64,000 nt of DNA from Oxyruncus cristatus (GCA_013399855.1 VXAY01002465.1:516685-580684); one strand, 5' to 3'. Shown: positions 20,102-33,700, counted from the stretch's first letter. Translations and numbers: made by a program. The notes: generated by a model not told the origin, from the letters alone.

Positions 20102-22656
20102 GGTGGAATTCAGCCCCCTGAAGGGAGCTGACTCTAAGTGGCAAAGGCGTGGAGGGAAACAAGCCAGAAGTGAGAGGCTGAAAGCGACCTGCTCCGTGGA
20201 AAAAATTATCATCCACGTCGTGCTTTTCAGAGCTGCTGTTGGGCTCCTGCGTGTCGTGTGGTGGGGACAGCCACGTTCACCTGATGGAGGATGGACAGCT
20301 GTGGTTCTTGGGCTGGGTGGTTCATGGTTCAGGGCGATGGTGCTGTTGTATGTGCCTGTAACTATGATATGCTGTGCCCACCGTCAGAGTTTTTGGTGTG
20401 CTTCAGGTTGGGTCGGGTACTCTGCAGGGCCTGGTCAAAGTCCGTGACTTCCTTTTTGCTTGTACCAACAAAGGGTGATTAAGGTCTTTGGAGTGGCCGC
20501 GCTTGTGGTGTTGTTCCTAAAACCAATGCTATACCTTAAGGATGCTGAGAAAGGCTGTTTCATCCTCCAGGTGTGTTGGCAGGCCTGTGGCTCAGAGCTG
20601 TGCTCGATAGGGAGTCTTTGGCAAGGCCTGGGGTCAGGCTGCTCAGCAGAGTTCTTCCACTGGCCGTGAGCTGTGCTTTGCTTTTCCTGGTTCACTTGAG
20701 GTTACCTGTGAAACAGGCTGGCATGTGGTTCTTCTGCAAGGGATTCCTTGACAAACACTGGCCAGTGCTTCCCTACTATGTCCAAGTCTTTCTAAGAAAC
20801 CTGATGCTTCTCTGGAGGCTGGGAAGTGCAGATTGCACACACGCCAACCCTCAGCTAAGGCCTCCTGAGCTTTTTAGCATATCAGAGTAGTGAAATGAGT
20901 TTCTCTAATTGGCCATTTAGATGCTAATTTGCTTCTCCTAGGCCTGTGCCAGATCAACCTGCCCCAGAACGTGAGTCAGAAAGAGCCTGCTGTCTTCATG
21001 AATTATTCACTTAGCATAACACACCTGCCTGGCTGGGGATCAGGAGGAAATAAGTCCAAAGTCTGATAAATAAAGATACACCTTGGCAGGTGGAACAGTG
21101 CTGGCTTTTCTCCCCAGCATCATAGGGTGCTGGGGCGCTGAAGACTGATTTTCTTGGGCAAAAACTGCTTTTTTTTTTTTTCAGCTTACCATATATCAAG
21201 TAGCCACACTAACAAGTGCCTCTCATTAATAAAGGATTGTTGGTGCTGTGTGTCGGCTTTCCTGTAGAGCTGATTTTATCTTCCCACTTCTAGGACTGGC
21301 AGGGACCTCCAGGGCATTGTATTTTATAAACTCTTTATGAGCTCCATCCTAAAAGCAGTTAGGCTTCTTGTCACTGCTGCCAGGATTGGGAAGCAGCTCT
21401 GGTGTGTGGAAGCCTTCTTTGTTTTCCCCTCAAACCTCATCCTCACTTGCTCCTTTGCCAGCTTGGCCTTATGTGGTAATGACACCTCTCAGTTGCTGTG
21501 TGCTGCAGCCAGTTGGTGTTTAATTTGGTCTGGGCCAACCAGAATTGACTGAATGAGGCTTTGAATGAGGTTGTGCCTATTTTGCTGGCGCTGATGCTGC
21601 TTAGATTGAGCTTTCGTGGTGAGACAGACTGGAAAAAGTCTGTCTGATTGGGTTCTTAAGTTGTTGTCCCAAAGCTTGCCAAGGCTTTGTGGTGTTTATT
21701 TGGACACTGTGTTTTGGCCCAAGCCACAGAGCTGCGAGTCAAGTCTGATCATATTGGATCCTTTGTGTCTCTTGGCTCTCCTGCTGCCGCTGAGGGTTTG
21801 TGCTGTTGTGAGGATTTGTAAGGAATGACAAAAGGCTGTTCCTCAGCTGTGCCCAGGTGTGCCCCTTCCTGAGAGCGGGGAGCAGGAGGTGATGGGGATC
21901 ACCTGGCTCTGCTGTTCTTGTGCCTCCTGCCTGCTTAGCCCGTATAAAATCATTTTATAGCGTTTTACTGATGCTTACAGCAGGCTGCGGTGCCGCCGAA
22001 GGGGCTGACGAACTGCTAGATGGAGGTGTGAATGGGCAGTTCAAAGCGGTTTGTGCGTGGGAAAAACTTCTATAAAGGCCCCGATTCAGCCAGCACTTGT
22101 ACAGGCACAGCCCCTGCCCTGCTCTGGCTCTGAGACTTGGCCAGATCTTCAAAGTCATGTGCGTGTCTTCTGCCGCGTTTCGACAGCCCCGAGGGTTATT
22201 CTGTCACTTCAGAGCAGCCGTGTGCTTTGAAATACGACCGCGGCACTGGGATCTTTTAAAACACGAGGGGAAGACTCGGGCCTGGAGTAAACAGGCTTTC
22301 CCTTGTCTGCCTTGTGTCTGGGAGGGAAAGGGACCGGCCGGTGGGCGGGAGGCAGGGGCTGGGTTAACCTTATCAGTCCCCGCCAGTCATTTATCCCCTG
22401 TCATGGCAACACGAGCAAACACTCGCTTAGTTGCTAAGGTTTCCCGGGGATAATGGGGTCTGGTGTGCGGAGCGGAGAGTAATTACGCTGCTTCTGTGAG
22501 AGAGCAGCCGCTAAAGGGAAAAACAGCCCAGCAGGTACCTGGTGCAAACTGGGAGTCCTGGGGGAGGTGACGCCCTGGAAGCAGGAGGGTTAATTACACC
22601 GGCACAGCAAGGCTTGGGAACTGGGGACTTGTCCCTGGCCAACTGTTTGATTTTGA

Positions 22657-22672
22657 TTTTTTTTTTTTTTTT
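22657..22672. repeat. Homopolymer T16
   Basis: Sixteen T, followed within 20 bases by an A-run (TATTTAAAAAAAAAATCG), so the pair could form an A/T hairpin. It lies in AT-rich non-coding DNA. Confidence 0.85.
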
Positions 22673-25600
22673 AAATGGAGTATTTAAAAAAAAAATCGCC
22701 TAATTAATTTCCTATGAAAACAAATTAATGTAGACACGAGCTGCTCAGCTGAAATAACCAGGCAAATGAAAGCTGACTGGAGAGCTGCTCACGGGCCTGT
22801 GTAGGATATTTTTGTGTTTGCAGGGCTCTGAGGAATTAATGCTTCGTGGGCACCTGTGATCAGCCCAGCGGCAGGAGGGCTGGTGCAGGCTGTGCCGTCG
22901 CTGTGTGAGGAGGCGTTTCTGCTGCAGTGACTGCCTCAGTGCCACCAGGACCCTCCAGTTTTAACTTCGGTGTGGTCAAGGTAAAGTCAAAATGTGTTTG
23001 AGGTGGAGCAGCGGGGAAGGGACTCGGTGTAGCGAGACGGTGCTGAAAAAGCAGGCTGATAAATTCAGGACAGAGAAATGTTAGGGGTGTTAAATACAGA
23101 GCTGCAGCCTGGCTCGCAGAGTGCGTGACCCAGGAAATCTCTGGAGGCTGGGAGGGTATTCTGGATGAGTATTGCCGTGTTGTGCTCTACTCCTACACTC
23201 TTCTTGGAGGTGGTCAGATAGCAGGTACGGTGCCCACTGTACCTTTGGCATGACCTGCCATGACCGTGTTCTGTTAATGAGGTAAAGATACATGATGTTC
23301 ATGTTGCTCTTCTGCTGAGGAAAGTGGCCTTTTTTCACAGAAAAGCCTGAAGTTCTTTGAAGAGCATCATGTCAAAGGGCTGTGTCTGCCTGCCCTTGTT
23401 GCCTTCTCTCAGACCCCACTGGAAGACTTTCCCCTCCCAGACTGAAGTCGTGTTCTCAGGTGCCTTGTTCTCTGGCTGAGGAGCACAGGTCTTACCGTGG
23501 GGAGAGCAGAAGCAGAGCTACATCAGAGCTGCAGGCAGAGATGTGCTGGGTTCTGCATCTTCCAGGATGCTCCTGGCCCCACGTGAAGGACTGGCTCACT
23601 GCAGGGCAGAATTCCTTCCTTGCAGAGCTCCCCCATGTTTCTGTGCCAAGGGCAGCCAGGTGGACTCAGATTTAATGAGGTTTTGTTTCACATGACTTCC
23701 TCCATCACAGGAAAGGAACAAACAGGTGGAGTGCTTTTAAAGCAGGTCGCAGAATATTGATAAGAGCTCCCTTTTAATTCTGAATTCAAGTAAAAAGCAG
23801 AGTCTTGGACTGGGAGGTTTTCTTTCTGTGACACTAAGTGCTTGTGCCACCCCTTTGTTCTGTAGGCAGTGTACTTGCAGGTGGGCCAGGAGCTGTGGAT
23901 TTCTGTTGCTCTCTCACTGGCTGCTTCTGCTGTTAGTTAAGTCTGTTGAGAGGAGGGTAGGGAGGGGATGGCTGGGTGGGGTAGGTGCTAACTGGAGTAT
24001 TTTTGAGAGAGAATGCAAGGGACTGCAAGAGGGGGATGTTTCACCACAGCCCATGGAAGTGACTCTCCAGGCTGGCGTGGTTTTGCTATCTTGGTGTTTC
24101 TGATTCCACTGTACTTCTTGTCCTGTACAGAGATACGAGGGAGGATGCTTCGTGCCTTCCAGATAATGCTGCCATTCCTCTGGCATCATTCCCATGCCCA
24201 TGAGAGATAGTCCTTTCCCTCCAATGCTGCTTCTGCCCCAGCAGACTGTGTCCCATTCTTGTTTCCTTCTGTGAGGTAGTTGTGTCACTCCCCACCAGGC
24301 TTTTTTCAGAGGCAAAGGTGCAAAGACTAAAGACTAAAAGAGCCAGCTTAGATGAGAGGAAACAGCACATCCCGATGCCACCAGAAGAAAATGCTCCTGT
24401 AAATATTTTTGGGAATAATCTCCCTGAAGACTGTTTCGGGATATGATGGCTCTTCAGGCAGTGTTTTGTATTCCTTCTCTCCTTGCAGCTGGTGCTCGGG
24501 GAATGGTGGAGAACAGAAAGCGTATGCTGAGTAACAAGAGGCAAAAGACCATGACATTGCTTGTTTTTGTTCAGTCACGCTGAGCAAAGCTCACTGTGCT
24601 GCGAGGCTGGAGAATGCATTTAGGCCTCTCCTGAGAGAAATGCTCAGCTGATGTGCTCTGCTCCGACTCGCCTTCAGCTCCGTTAGCGCAGATAAAGCTC
24701 TGCTGAGGAGGGGCAGATGTTTTCAGAACAGCTTTCCACCCTGAGAGCTCAGCTGCTGGCAAAGCAAACTCCCCTGCCCTGACTGTGATCTGGGGCTCCT
24801 CTCCAGCTCCAGCTTTCGTGGTGAACGTCCGTCCCAGAGCTGCTCACGGTGTGGCTGCGCGCACTGAGCCTCACCAGTGGACGCGGAGCGTGGGCTGTGC
24901 TGTTCCTCAGGTGTGCCTGAGTGGGAGGGAAGGAATACATGGTGTAGCTGAGGAGTCATTTAATATATGCATATGTGTGTTTGTGTGGGGGGGCTACGTG
25001 TGCGTATAATCCTGTAACCACACGTCACAGGCTTAGAAAAATCTCTGGAAAATCCCAGGCCAGCCATTCTGTGTGGAACTGTAGCTTCTCTGTTCTTCTA
25101 GCCCTGCCGCGGGGGCGGGAGCCGCTGGGTTCTTTTGCTGCTCATGCTTGGTTGCTCCCCTGCGTGTGAGCTGCTGTGGGATGTGTGCGGGGAAGGTGTT
25201 CTCTCCTCGCTTGAGATCATGGAGGAGATGAAAAGAGCGTGAGGTGTTCTGGGACCAAATGGAAACGCAAACCCACAGCACGTGTAGCGCTGAGCAGGGC
25301 GGGGAAAGCAGTTGGCAAATCGAAGGTGCCAGGGTTCAAGGATTTCTTCCAGGGATGATCCCCTTCAAAAGTGATCGTCTTGACTAGTAGTAAAGATTTA
25401 AAGAATTGAAAGTGTCACTTCTGTCTGTCCTTCCTGTCTCAACCCTCTTTCCTGCAGCGTCCTGTCTCTTCCATGCTTCACTTTGCTGTGCAGTTCGGGT
25501 CGTGTGGAGCCCTCACCCTTTTTATGCATCTGTCCCCTTGCTCTGAAAGAAATCTGTGCTCCGTGTGGAATTTTCCCTCCTCTCTCCCGCCTGTTGTAAT

Positions 25601-26610
25601 CGCTCAGTTTTCGTAGTCTTTCCAAAAATCAGGTGGTCAGAGAGGAGAGAACTGGTTCACTGTTAGTATCTGGTCTGGCTCTCAGGGCTGGCGTGGGGTT
25701 TGGCAGGAGGGAGCTGTCAGTTCTCTGACGTGGGTTATTGTTTCTGTGCTGGGGGTGAGCGTGGCAGGTGTAGGCTCAGCGCAGGGAGGGAGGGATGGAT
25801 GTGCAGAAGCTCTGCTTGTGCCTGTGTAACAGGGCCAAGGCCATCAGCCTGTGATGCCCCCGTGCATCTCCACGCAGAGAGCTCTGTGTGTCAGCAGCAG
25901 ATAGCGAGGGTGGGTGCAGCACTGACCCACAGGTAACTGTGCTGTGGATTGAGACTGGAGCAAGTGTTTGCTCAGGAACCACGGCACAGTTGGCAGGTGA
26001 TGCACCTTCCCGCCGTTGCATCTGACTTCTGTTTGCCAACCAGCATTAAACACGTTATCTCTGCCCAGCAGGTATGGTTTCAAAGCTGGCAAGTGTCTGT
26101 TCTGGGGAAGGGAAGTATTCATACCTGGAAATTCATGCATTAGGGCTTGCGAGACACCCGCTCTGCTGGAGAGCAGATCCAGCTGGTTAAAAGCTCGGTG
26201 CATCAAGTCTAGTTGTGCATCTGTTGAAATCTTTTGGCTGTGCCTGTCCCCTGGTGCTTCCCATTCGTCCAGGCTGCTGTGGTAGGACTCACAAGTGCTT
26301 AGCCTGCAGAGGCTCTTCTGGGAACGTTTCTCCCGTGAGCCCACGGAGGTTGCCTCTTGCTGCCTTTACTGACCGGTTTTCAGCGCAAGTGCCATTGAAT
26401 ATGTGGAGTCACCGGTGTGACCGTGCCGGGGGCAGGAGATCTGCTGCAAGAGGTGCTGTCTTCAGCATCAGAGAGTGCAAACAAGCTGCTACTGTAGGCT
26501 GTGGTTATAAATATCAGGCTATTATGGAGGCAGTTTTAATGAACTGAATGACTTGCCACTGTTCATGCTGATTGTAGCGTGGGTTTTTGTTTGTTACCCC
26601 ATTAAGAGGT

Positions 26611-26627
26611 AAAAAAAAAAAAAAAAA
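26611..26627. repeat. Homopolymer A17
   Basis: Seventeen A; a T17 run follows at 26783-26799 about 155 bases on. No retroelement body was recognised between them. Confidence 0.9.
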
Positions 26628-27063
26628 GGCAACTGTAGCTTCTTTGTGTCCTTTTAGTGTGGCTTTCTCTGTCAGAACTGCGGCATTGGGGCTTTGGAGG
26701 TGGGAAGGCAGAGATTATTCTTACAGACAACGCTTTTCTCTAGTTTGAAATGAAAAATCATAACTGACAAAGAGTGTCTGGCTTTTTTTTTTTTTTTTTG
26801 AGAGTACCATAAAATCTAAACTTCCAGCCTTGCCTTCAAGGTATTTCGAGATATTTATTAGCTTGTATTTTATGAGGATGATGGTATGTTTTTATTGCTG
26901 TCTGTGGGTGAGAGTCTCTCCTTCCCCTGTGTGAGATGCCAGCAGATCGCCTCCCTTTGCTCTGCTGGAAGAGTGGCCCTTTGGGATGGTTAATGAGGCT
27001 CTGCCAAGTGCTGCCCCGTGCTTTCCCCGGGGTGGAATGACAGCTGGTGTTTGCTTCTTCCAG

Positions 27064-27098
27064 GTGTGATCCCTGCCACTCCTGCCCGGCCTGGTGCC
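27064..27098 (+). other. RPH3AL: RPH3AL 5' UTR in the start exon
   Basis: The acceptor CTTCTTCCAG ends at 27063 and 35 untranslated bases precede the start codon. The start context GGTGCCATGG matches the Kozak consensus well (G at +4). The upstream exon or exons are not identified. Confidence 0.65.
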
Positions 27099-27175
27099 AT
27101 GGCTGACATGATTTTCAGGAGCGGGAGGGGCCAGTGGGTTTGCCCCAACGACCGGCAGCTGGCACTGCGAGCCAA
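27099..27175 (+). CDS. RPH3AL: RPH3AL coding exon 1 (residues 1-26)
   Basis: This exon reads MADMIFRSGRGQWVCPNDRQ followed by LALRA and two bases of a Lys codon, ending at the donor GTGAGT. The first residues and the WVCPNDRQLALRAK block are diagnostic of Noc2 and also resemble the start of rabphilin-3A. The ATG is chosen because it gives the family N-terminus in a strong Kozak context directly after a splice acceptor. The exon ends in phase 2. The GRG at positions 9-11 departs from the acidic GND of mammals. Confidence 0.95.
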
Positions 27176-28499
27176 GTGAGTCCTTGTCACCCTCCTCCTC
27201 TCCTTCCAGCCTCAGCCCTGGCCTGAGTCCTTTCCTGGTGTCTGTGTGGAGCGCTGGTCTGCTGTCCTGTCACACAGAGCCCCCTGTACCCTGCTTGGTG
27301 GGACAGGAGCCTGCAAAGCTGGGGCTGCCTGGAGCTGCCAGCCTGCAGTGGAATGTGCAGTGTGGTGGGAGTCCATCCCACCAGCCCTCCCCTGGCTGAA
27401 AGGAAGGGCTTGGAGGCAGGCTGGTATCTCTGCAGCACCCTAAATATATTTAATAGCATCCCCCAGCTGCCAGCAGCACTCTTTTGTTTTAGGAACTTGT
27501 CATTTGATCTCGTTTTCCCCTGAAGTTAAAATTGCTGCAAAACCTAAAGACTAAAAGGAGGGAGATGAGTCAAGCACTAGAACTGCATTTCTTTCTTGGA
27601 TGCTTTCCTTCTCTGGCAGCTGGTACCATGCCACTGCCACCTCTGCTCTTGCCTGAACCCCTGGGGTCATCCTGCTGCTGCAGAGTGTTGGAAAATAGGA
27701 GGGCACCGCATGTTTTGGGGGGACTGCCTGGTTGTGAACAGTGCACACCACTGCCACTTCTCCAGCCTGCACCTGAAAGTCTCAGTAAGACAGTTGTGCC
27801 AGAGAGTGCCCTGCATTCTGTTAGCAGCCATAACATTGTCCAGTGGCCTCTAAACCCCTCCTGAATGGTAATTAATTGAGCTGTGTAAGCTCCTGCCTGT
27901 CGCCAAGTGAGCCAAGGAGAAACATCAGCTGCTGTGTGTGAGGCACGGAGGGAAGTGGTTTGCTGAAGTCCTCGTGTGAACCTGGGTTAGACCAAGCAGG
28001 GAAGTTGCCAAATTTATATTTCCAAGCGTGCCCAGTGATTTGTGTGTTTGAATGGAGGGCCTTAGAAATGTGTGATCTGGAGGGAAGAGGGTGCAGGTAA
28101 CCCCTGTGTTTGGGAGTCTGCTGGTTGGCATTTTTGCTGTCTGGCATCAGCACCCACCTCTGCAATGGTACCCCCAGGAGTAGGATAGCCATTCCCAGGG
28201 GCACTAGTTTTTTTTTATGGGTAGAGAGAAACAGGATTGAGGGCTTGGAGTGGTAAAGTAGAAACTGGAGCAGAAAGGGAAGTGAGAGGGCAGGGAGAGA
28301 CAGCACAGCACTTGGGATGCTGGAGGAGTGGCGTGGTCAGTGAGAGGAGACTCCTGCTTTGGGCGTTAAGTCATGGAACAGACCCCTCTGATGCAAGGCT
28401 GACGTGGGTCTGTGCCTGGCAGGTTTGGCCCGTGGGGCAGGGCAGGGGTTTTGTGCTTTCCTTTCACAGCTGAATCCTGCCCTCCACCCCCTCCCACAG
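27176..28499 (+). other. RPH3AL: RPH3AL intron 1 (coding numbering)
   Basis: A GT-AG intron of 1.3 kb, from donor GTGAGT to acceptor CCCTCCCACAG. It is non-coding and nothing else was recognised in it. Confidence 0.9.
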
Positions 28500-28643
28500 G
28501 CTCCAGACGGGCTGGTCAGTGCACACATTCCAGACTGAGAAGCAGAGGAAGACGCAGGCCCTGAGCCCGAAGGAACTTGAGGTCATTCTGGAAGTCATCC
28601 GCAAGGCGGAGAAACTGGACATCGTCGAGCAGCAGCGCATCGG
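28500..28643 (+). CDS. RPH3AL: RPH3AL coding exon 2 (residues 26-74)
   Basis: This exon completes Lys26 and encodes LQTGWSVHTFQTEKQRK, then the first part of the long Rab-binding helix (LSPKELEVILEVIRKAEKLD) and IVEQQRIG. This is the first half of the Rab-binding domain that packs against Rab3A or Rab27A. The spliced codon is aa|g on entry and gg|g on exit. The donor GTACAG is weak after the first four bases but is fixed by protein identity with the next exon. Confidence 0.96.
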
Positions 28644-30622
28644 GTACAGTCACGGTCATTTGTCCCCTTCCCTCCCGAGGAAAGGTCAGCACACACAGAG
28701 GGGTGGCTCTCCCACCTGCCTGAGCTCAGCCTCCATCAGTCAGAGCATCCCTTAGGTCAGTGATTTTTCTCCTCCCATGTTGCTTGTTTGGAGGTGACGA
28801 ATGTTGGGAAGGATTTGATGTTTTCCTTCTCTCCACATCTTGAGCCTTTCTCGTGCCTTCTTTGAGCCTCGGGGCTTGCTGAGGGCTTGCAGCCCTGACA
28901 CAGTCCCTGGAAAATGCAGCCTGTGCTGAGGTAGCTGCCTCAGTGGCTCTGGAGGAGGCTGGGAAGACGCCCAGTGCTAGTGGACGGATGGCTCAGAGGC
29001 CACTGCTGGCAGTGCAGTCAGGTTTTCCCTCATCTGCACCAGTCCCCTGGGATTTTGCCTGGAGCAGTGAATGAGTTGATGTTCTAGTTGGCTGAGCCCT
29101 CTGGATGGGTTTGCTAGCTTGAATTATTTAATTTACAGGCATCCTTTTGCTGCTGCAGATTTCCATTTGCTTTCAGTCCTGCTGGAGGTCTGGCCTCAGC
29201 TGTGTCTGTGATCATCCTGCACTACCTTAAAGCCAGGGAGTTGGGCAGCCCTGTGGCGTTTCCCAGCAGCTTCTGTGCTCGTGAGACAGGAAACCCCAGT
29301 GACTCCCACCCCGTGTCCAGCAGGCCCAGCTTCCTGCCTCTCCACTTGCCTGTGCAGAGCACGTTAATGAGGGCTACCGAGAACTGACAGTGATGTTTTT
29401 GTGGTAAATGGGAGACCCCAGCAGCAGCCAGTGACCCTGAGGAGCTGGTTGTTCCTGTGTGGTGGTTGGTGTAGCTGCAGCAAGTGATACCCTTGCTGTT
29501 CCCGTGCTGAAGCACTCTCTGAAATGCCTTTGTTAACTCCTGGGAGTTCTCTTGTGCCGAAGTCGAGGATCATAAATCCACTAATGATGGCTCGGTCTGG
29601 CTGTGCAGTCTGACCTCACCACCACAGGCAGTACCTCTTTCAAACAGACCTTGCCTTCCTCTCAGTGTGGGGTTTGGTTGATGGGACATTAGCACTAATG
29701 AGGATGGGACTGCATGGATAGCAGGATCACTTCCTCCCTGAGCCTCCTGCACACACGTGGCTGTGGCTGGTCACTGCCACTGGTGAATGGCCTGGCTGTT
29801 ACTGTCCCCATCTACAAATGGATGTCTGAAGATTGCCAAGCAATGATCTCCTGACAGCAGCCTTGCTCTGCATGCTCTCCACATCCCGCATCCTAATCGC
29901 TTATCCTGCCTTCCTTCCCTTTCCTAGTCCTGCTGCTCTGGGCATTGTGCATATACATATGTGCTTCCTGTCTTCCAAGCTGGCCGTGGAATGAGGCAGG
30001 GAGCAGTTACTGGCATTCCTGTACTGCAGCCAGGCTCATTTTGGTCTGATGGCTTCAGTCTGGCCTTCCTGCTTCTAATGGGATGTGGGCAAGTCATGTG
30101 CCTGCAGCGCTGCTGTCAGGGGCATGTGAAAATGGAGAGGGCTTGGCAGGTGTAACTCCTCTGCCCTTTCCTGGTGCTTTTTGACTTGCCCTGCTCTGAG
30201 TATTAAAAGCTTTTCCTGCTCTACAGGCAGGAAATGTTTGTGCTGAGACTCTGGCCCCAGTGACACTGAGCTCCTGAAGCGTTTAGGATCAAGCTCTTTG
30301 TGTGAGCTCTCTGCCCACTGGCTGAGTCAGGCCTCTCAGTGGTATTCCCAGTTCGACTATTCTGAGCTTGGTGAACGTTGGTAGGTGGGCTTACAGGGAT
30401 TTATATCTCCTGAAGACCAAGAGCCAGCTGATAGGAAGCACTGAGTGCAGACACTGAAGTGAAGGTACATCTGGTCCCAGCAAGGGGCCCAGAACTGCAC
30501 AGGGGAGGCAGAGGTAGGCTGAGTCTGGAGCACAGTCTGCAGGTTTTTGGCAAGCCTCAGTGCCAGGTGCTTCCATTTCCAAGGTGAGCGCTGTGACCTC
30601 TGCTCTGCCTCTCTCCCCGCAG
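28644..30622 (+). other. RPH3AL: RPH3AL intron 2
   Basis: A GT-AG intron of 2.0 kb ending at CTCTCCCCGCAG. No other feature was recognised. Confidence 0.9.
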
Positions 30623-30752
30623 GCGCCTGGTGGAGAGGCTGGAGAACATGAGGAAGAACGCGATGGGGAACGGGCTCTCGCAGTGCCTGCTCTGCGGGGA
30701 GCTGCTCGGGCTGCTGGGCAGCACGGCTGTCTTCTGCCACGACTGCAAAAAG
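30623..30752 (+). CDS. RPH3AL: RPH3AL coding exon 3 (residues 74-117)
   Basis: This exon encodes RLVERLENMRKNAMGNGLSQ, then the first two CxxC zinc knuckles, CLLC at residues 95-98 and CHDC at 112-115, separated by GELLGLLGSTAVF. It starts with one base of Gly74 and ends on a codon boundary after Lys117, before the donor GTGGGG. Local GC is higher than in the flanking introns. It matches the mammalian Noc2 exon closely. Confidence 0.97.
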
Positions 30753-33700
30753 GTGGGGTTGGTCACACAGGTTCCTGCTGTTCCTGGTAGCAGATCTGTC
30801 TGGGAAAGGCCACCAGGCCTCTTGGAAACTGGATAACTCCGCACAGTTCACTTTGGCCCCACTTGTCCGGGTCGGTGCTGTCAGACCATCAGATTTTTCT
30901 CTTGCTTGTCTTATTCCTCAGGATCCTAAAGTGCCTAAACTGCCCTTAGTACTGGGATGGGGTGTCTCATCCCTCCCTGCATCTCCCACTTGGGGACAGA
31001 AATGTACAGTCATCAAAGACAACTCAGAACAGTCTGTGAGCTTTGCTGTACCCTTAGACCTTCCAGCCACGCCTCTCTTCGAGAACTCAAGTCCACCCTC
31101 GAGTTCCAAACCAGTGTGAGTTTTCCAGCCCTGTGCCGCAGCGACTGCCTGTGTTGTGTGTGTTGTTAGCTGGACTTCACAGGTGCTGTTTGGGCACCAG
31201 TTTTCAGGGAGACTGCTGCTCTGCCAGTGCCCCAGGGACGATTGCTGCTGGCCTAGGCTCCGCAGCCAAGGGGTTAATCTGTATTGCTGCGGAGATGATG
31301 ATCTCCAAGGCAACCACCTTATCCTGCCTCTGCTGGGAGGCTGGTTTTCCTGCACTTGGAGCCCATCTTTCCCTGGGGAGACACCTCTGTGAGTTACTCA
31401 TCTCAGCGTGTTGCCTGTGCAGGGGTGAGGGTACCCGCTGTGTGCTGGAGTGTTTCTGACTCGGTGGTGGTTGGGTGGAAGGGAGCAGCCTGTGCTGGCT
31501 CTGTCCCTGTTGGGTACTGGCATCAAGGAGACACCAGTGTCACCCAGCCTGTCACCAAGTTGTCCTGTGGAGCCCACAGAGTAAAACCTGCAGCTCTGCT
31601 GTGGAGTGCTGCGTGTTGGCACCTCTGTGGTTAAGCAGCCCTGCAGGTCACGGTGGAGAACCTTCAGTGCTGGCAGTGCTGGAGTTAGTGAGATGCAGTT
31701 CTCATGCAGAGCAGGCTGCCAGGCTGGGGCTGCACCGGTCCACTTGGCTGCAGCATTGCTCTGGAAGCCCTTGTGGGAGAGGGAAGGGAGATGGGTGTCC
31801 CATGCAGTCAGGCCCGAGGTCCCAGCACCCTTCCATCACACTTGCTGGGCTGGGAGCTGCGCTGCCTCTGCTCTCAAGTGGGTTTCTCCACCAGATCCAG
31901 TTTGCAGAAGTAGCTTGACTGATGCAGGGATTATGCAGAAGATTCCTTGTAAGGCACTGTCTGGGAAAGGAAATGCAGATCTTTGAGTGCCTGGGTCCTG
32001 AGCCAGGGAGAAAGTAGCTCTTGAGGAAGGGGTGGGGAAGGAAGCAGCAGTGGAGTACTGGGAAGTGAAAGGTCTGCTTTGAATGGGAGCTGTGGGGCAG
32101 CTCTGAGAGGAGCGTGGTCTGTGGAGAGTGGATGACAGACAGGAGACAGCAGGCTGCTTCCTGTGTTTCAAGCATGTGAAATAACAGGATGTGCTCTATT
32201 CCTGCCTCCTTCCCCTGGCAGTTCTGCTCTCACCTTGTCAGAAGCCAGCTAGGTCATGTTGCCACAGGGCTTTCTAACCTCCCTCCTGTGAGCCCAGTAC
32301 ACTACTGAGGAGGCAGAAGGTGATTCAGACACTTCCCAGCCTCTTCCATCTGCAGCTGCAGAGAGGAACCCCCAGCTGGTGGCACAGCATGAGCCTGAGG
32401 CTCTGGGAGGGCTGTGACCAGAAAACCTCAGAGAAAGGATGTGTTTTTTTTTTTTTTTCTTGATTTATGGTTATTCCCTTTTTGTCTGGAGTCTGTTGGG
32501 CAGTTCAGGAGTGTTCAGAAGCATCCGTATGCAGGTTGATTTAAGTGAGACCCTGCTTTTCATGTGTGCATTTTGCAGCTGCTTGCAGCTTGGCTGCACT
32601 TTTCAGCTGTGTGCAAGCCTAGGGGAGTGCTGCCTGGGTGCCCTGGGCTTCTCCCCTTTCTCCTTTTTAATGCTGTGGAGTGAACTCAGGGAACAGTCAG
32701 CCCTCCAGCAGAGCACACTGAGTGAACTCCTACTTTAGGCTTGTTCCCTCTTGTCCAGGGACATCCATCACTTGTGCAGTGCTGTATGCAATAAGCAATT
32801 TGTCAGGGAATTATGGATTTTTAAGGCTCATATTTTTCTTGCAGGCAGTGCTCTGTTACCATCTCATTGCAGCCTGTTTAATTCAATAACTAGAATTGTA
32901 ATGATGCATCTGAGACACAGCAAAGAATTTACCCTCAGCAAGCCCCTTCTGCTGAATAGAGGTTCTTGTAGGGCATTTCTTGTAGCCTGATGGGTTTTCT
33001 AAGTGCCACGTTCTGCTTTATGAAGAATGTTTTTAATATTAGTTTTCACTGTCTTAGAAATGAAGGCATTATGGCAAGACATGCAGATCCAGATGTGTTA
33101 ACAGCAGCAGTAGTTGGACAAAGCACAGTGTGCCATTTACCATGCAGAGGGTATCATGTGTAAAAGGTGAAGTGGAAGCAGGAGGAGAAAGTGCTTTGTC
33201 TTGTATTTAATGACAAATGGGGCTGCATTTAATGTCCTTGATCTTTATGTCTTCTTCCAAGGGGTTGTGAGTGATGCTCAGTTTTCCAGCTAGTCTGCAG
33301 AGGAGGGGAGAAGGAAAGTCCCACTCTATTATTGGAATTTTGAAAATTTATGGCTAGGAGTGAGATCGGTTGGAAACTTCCACTAGAGGGAGCGTTTGAA
33401 TGTGCTATTCGTGTGGGAATTGGGATCTTTGAGGGTTATTTCAGACTGAGTTCCTCCCTCAGATTTTGGTTTGAGGGGAGGGGAGAGTTTGGGGTAGCTC
33501 AGGTGGTGTCTGCTAATCGAATCTGCAAATCCCCCTTGGCTTGAGTTTCGATGTGCCAGACCCAGTAGGTTGTTCCTTATTTCCCAGTGAAAATGAGGAC
33601 AGGAACAGCAAGATGTTGAAGAGCACCAACCTCTCTGGGGCTGCTGGTGCCTCCCTGCTTTCTGTGCAGCATGAGTTGGGACCAGACCTTCCTCTGGACT

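Larger units (their letters stand above)
19861..27063 (+). other. RPH3AL: Probable first intron region of RPH3AL
   Basis: No coding exon was recognised before the start exon. Part of a CR1 lies at its left end. AT-rich stretches at about 20880-21030 and 22600-22740, and an imperfect palindrome at 22406-22434, may be regulatory. Simple repeats are T16 at 22657-22672, A17 at 26611-26627 and T17 at 26783-26799. It ends at the acceptor TTGCTTCTTCCAG at 27051-27063. If the promoter is not at 19.6 kb, part of this stretch is intergenic. Confidence 0.45.
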
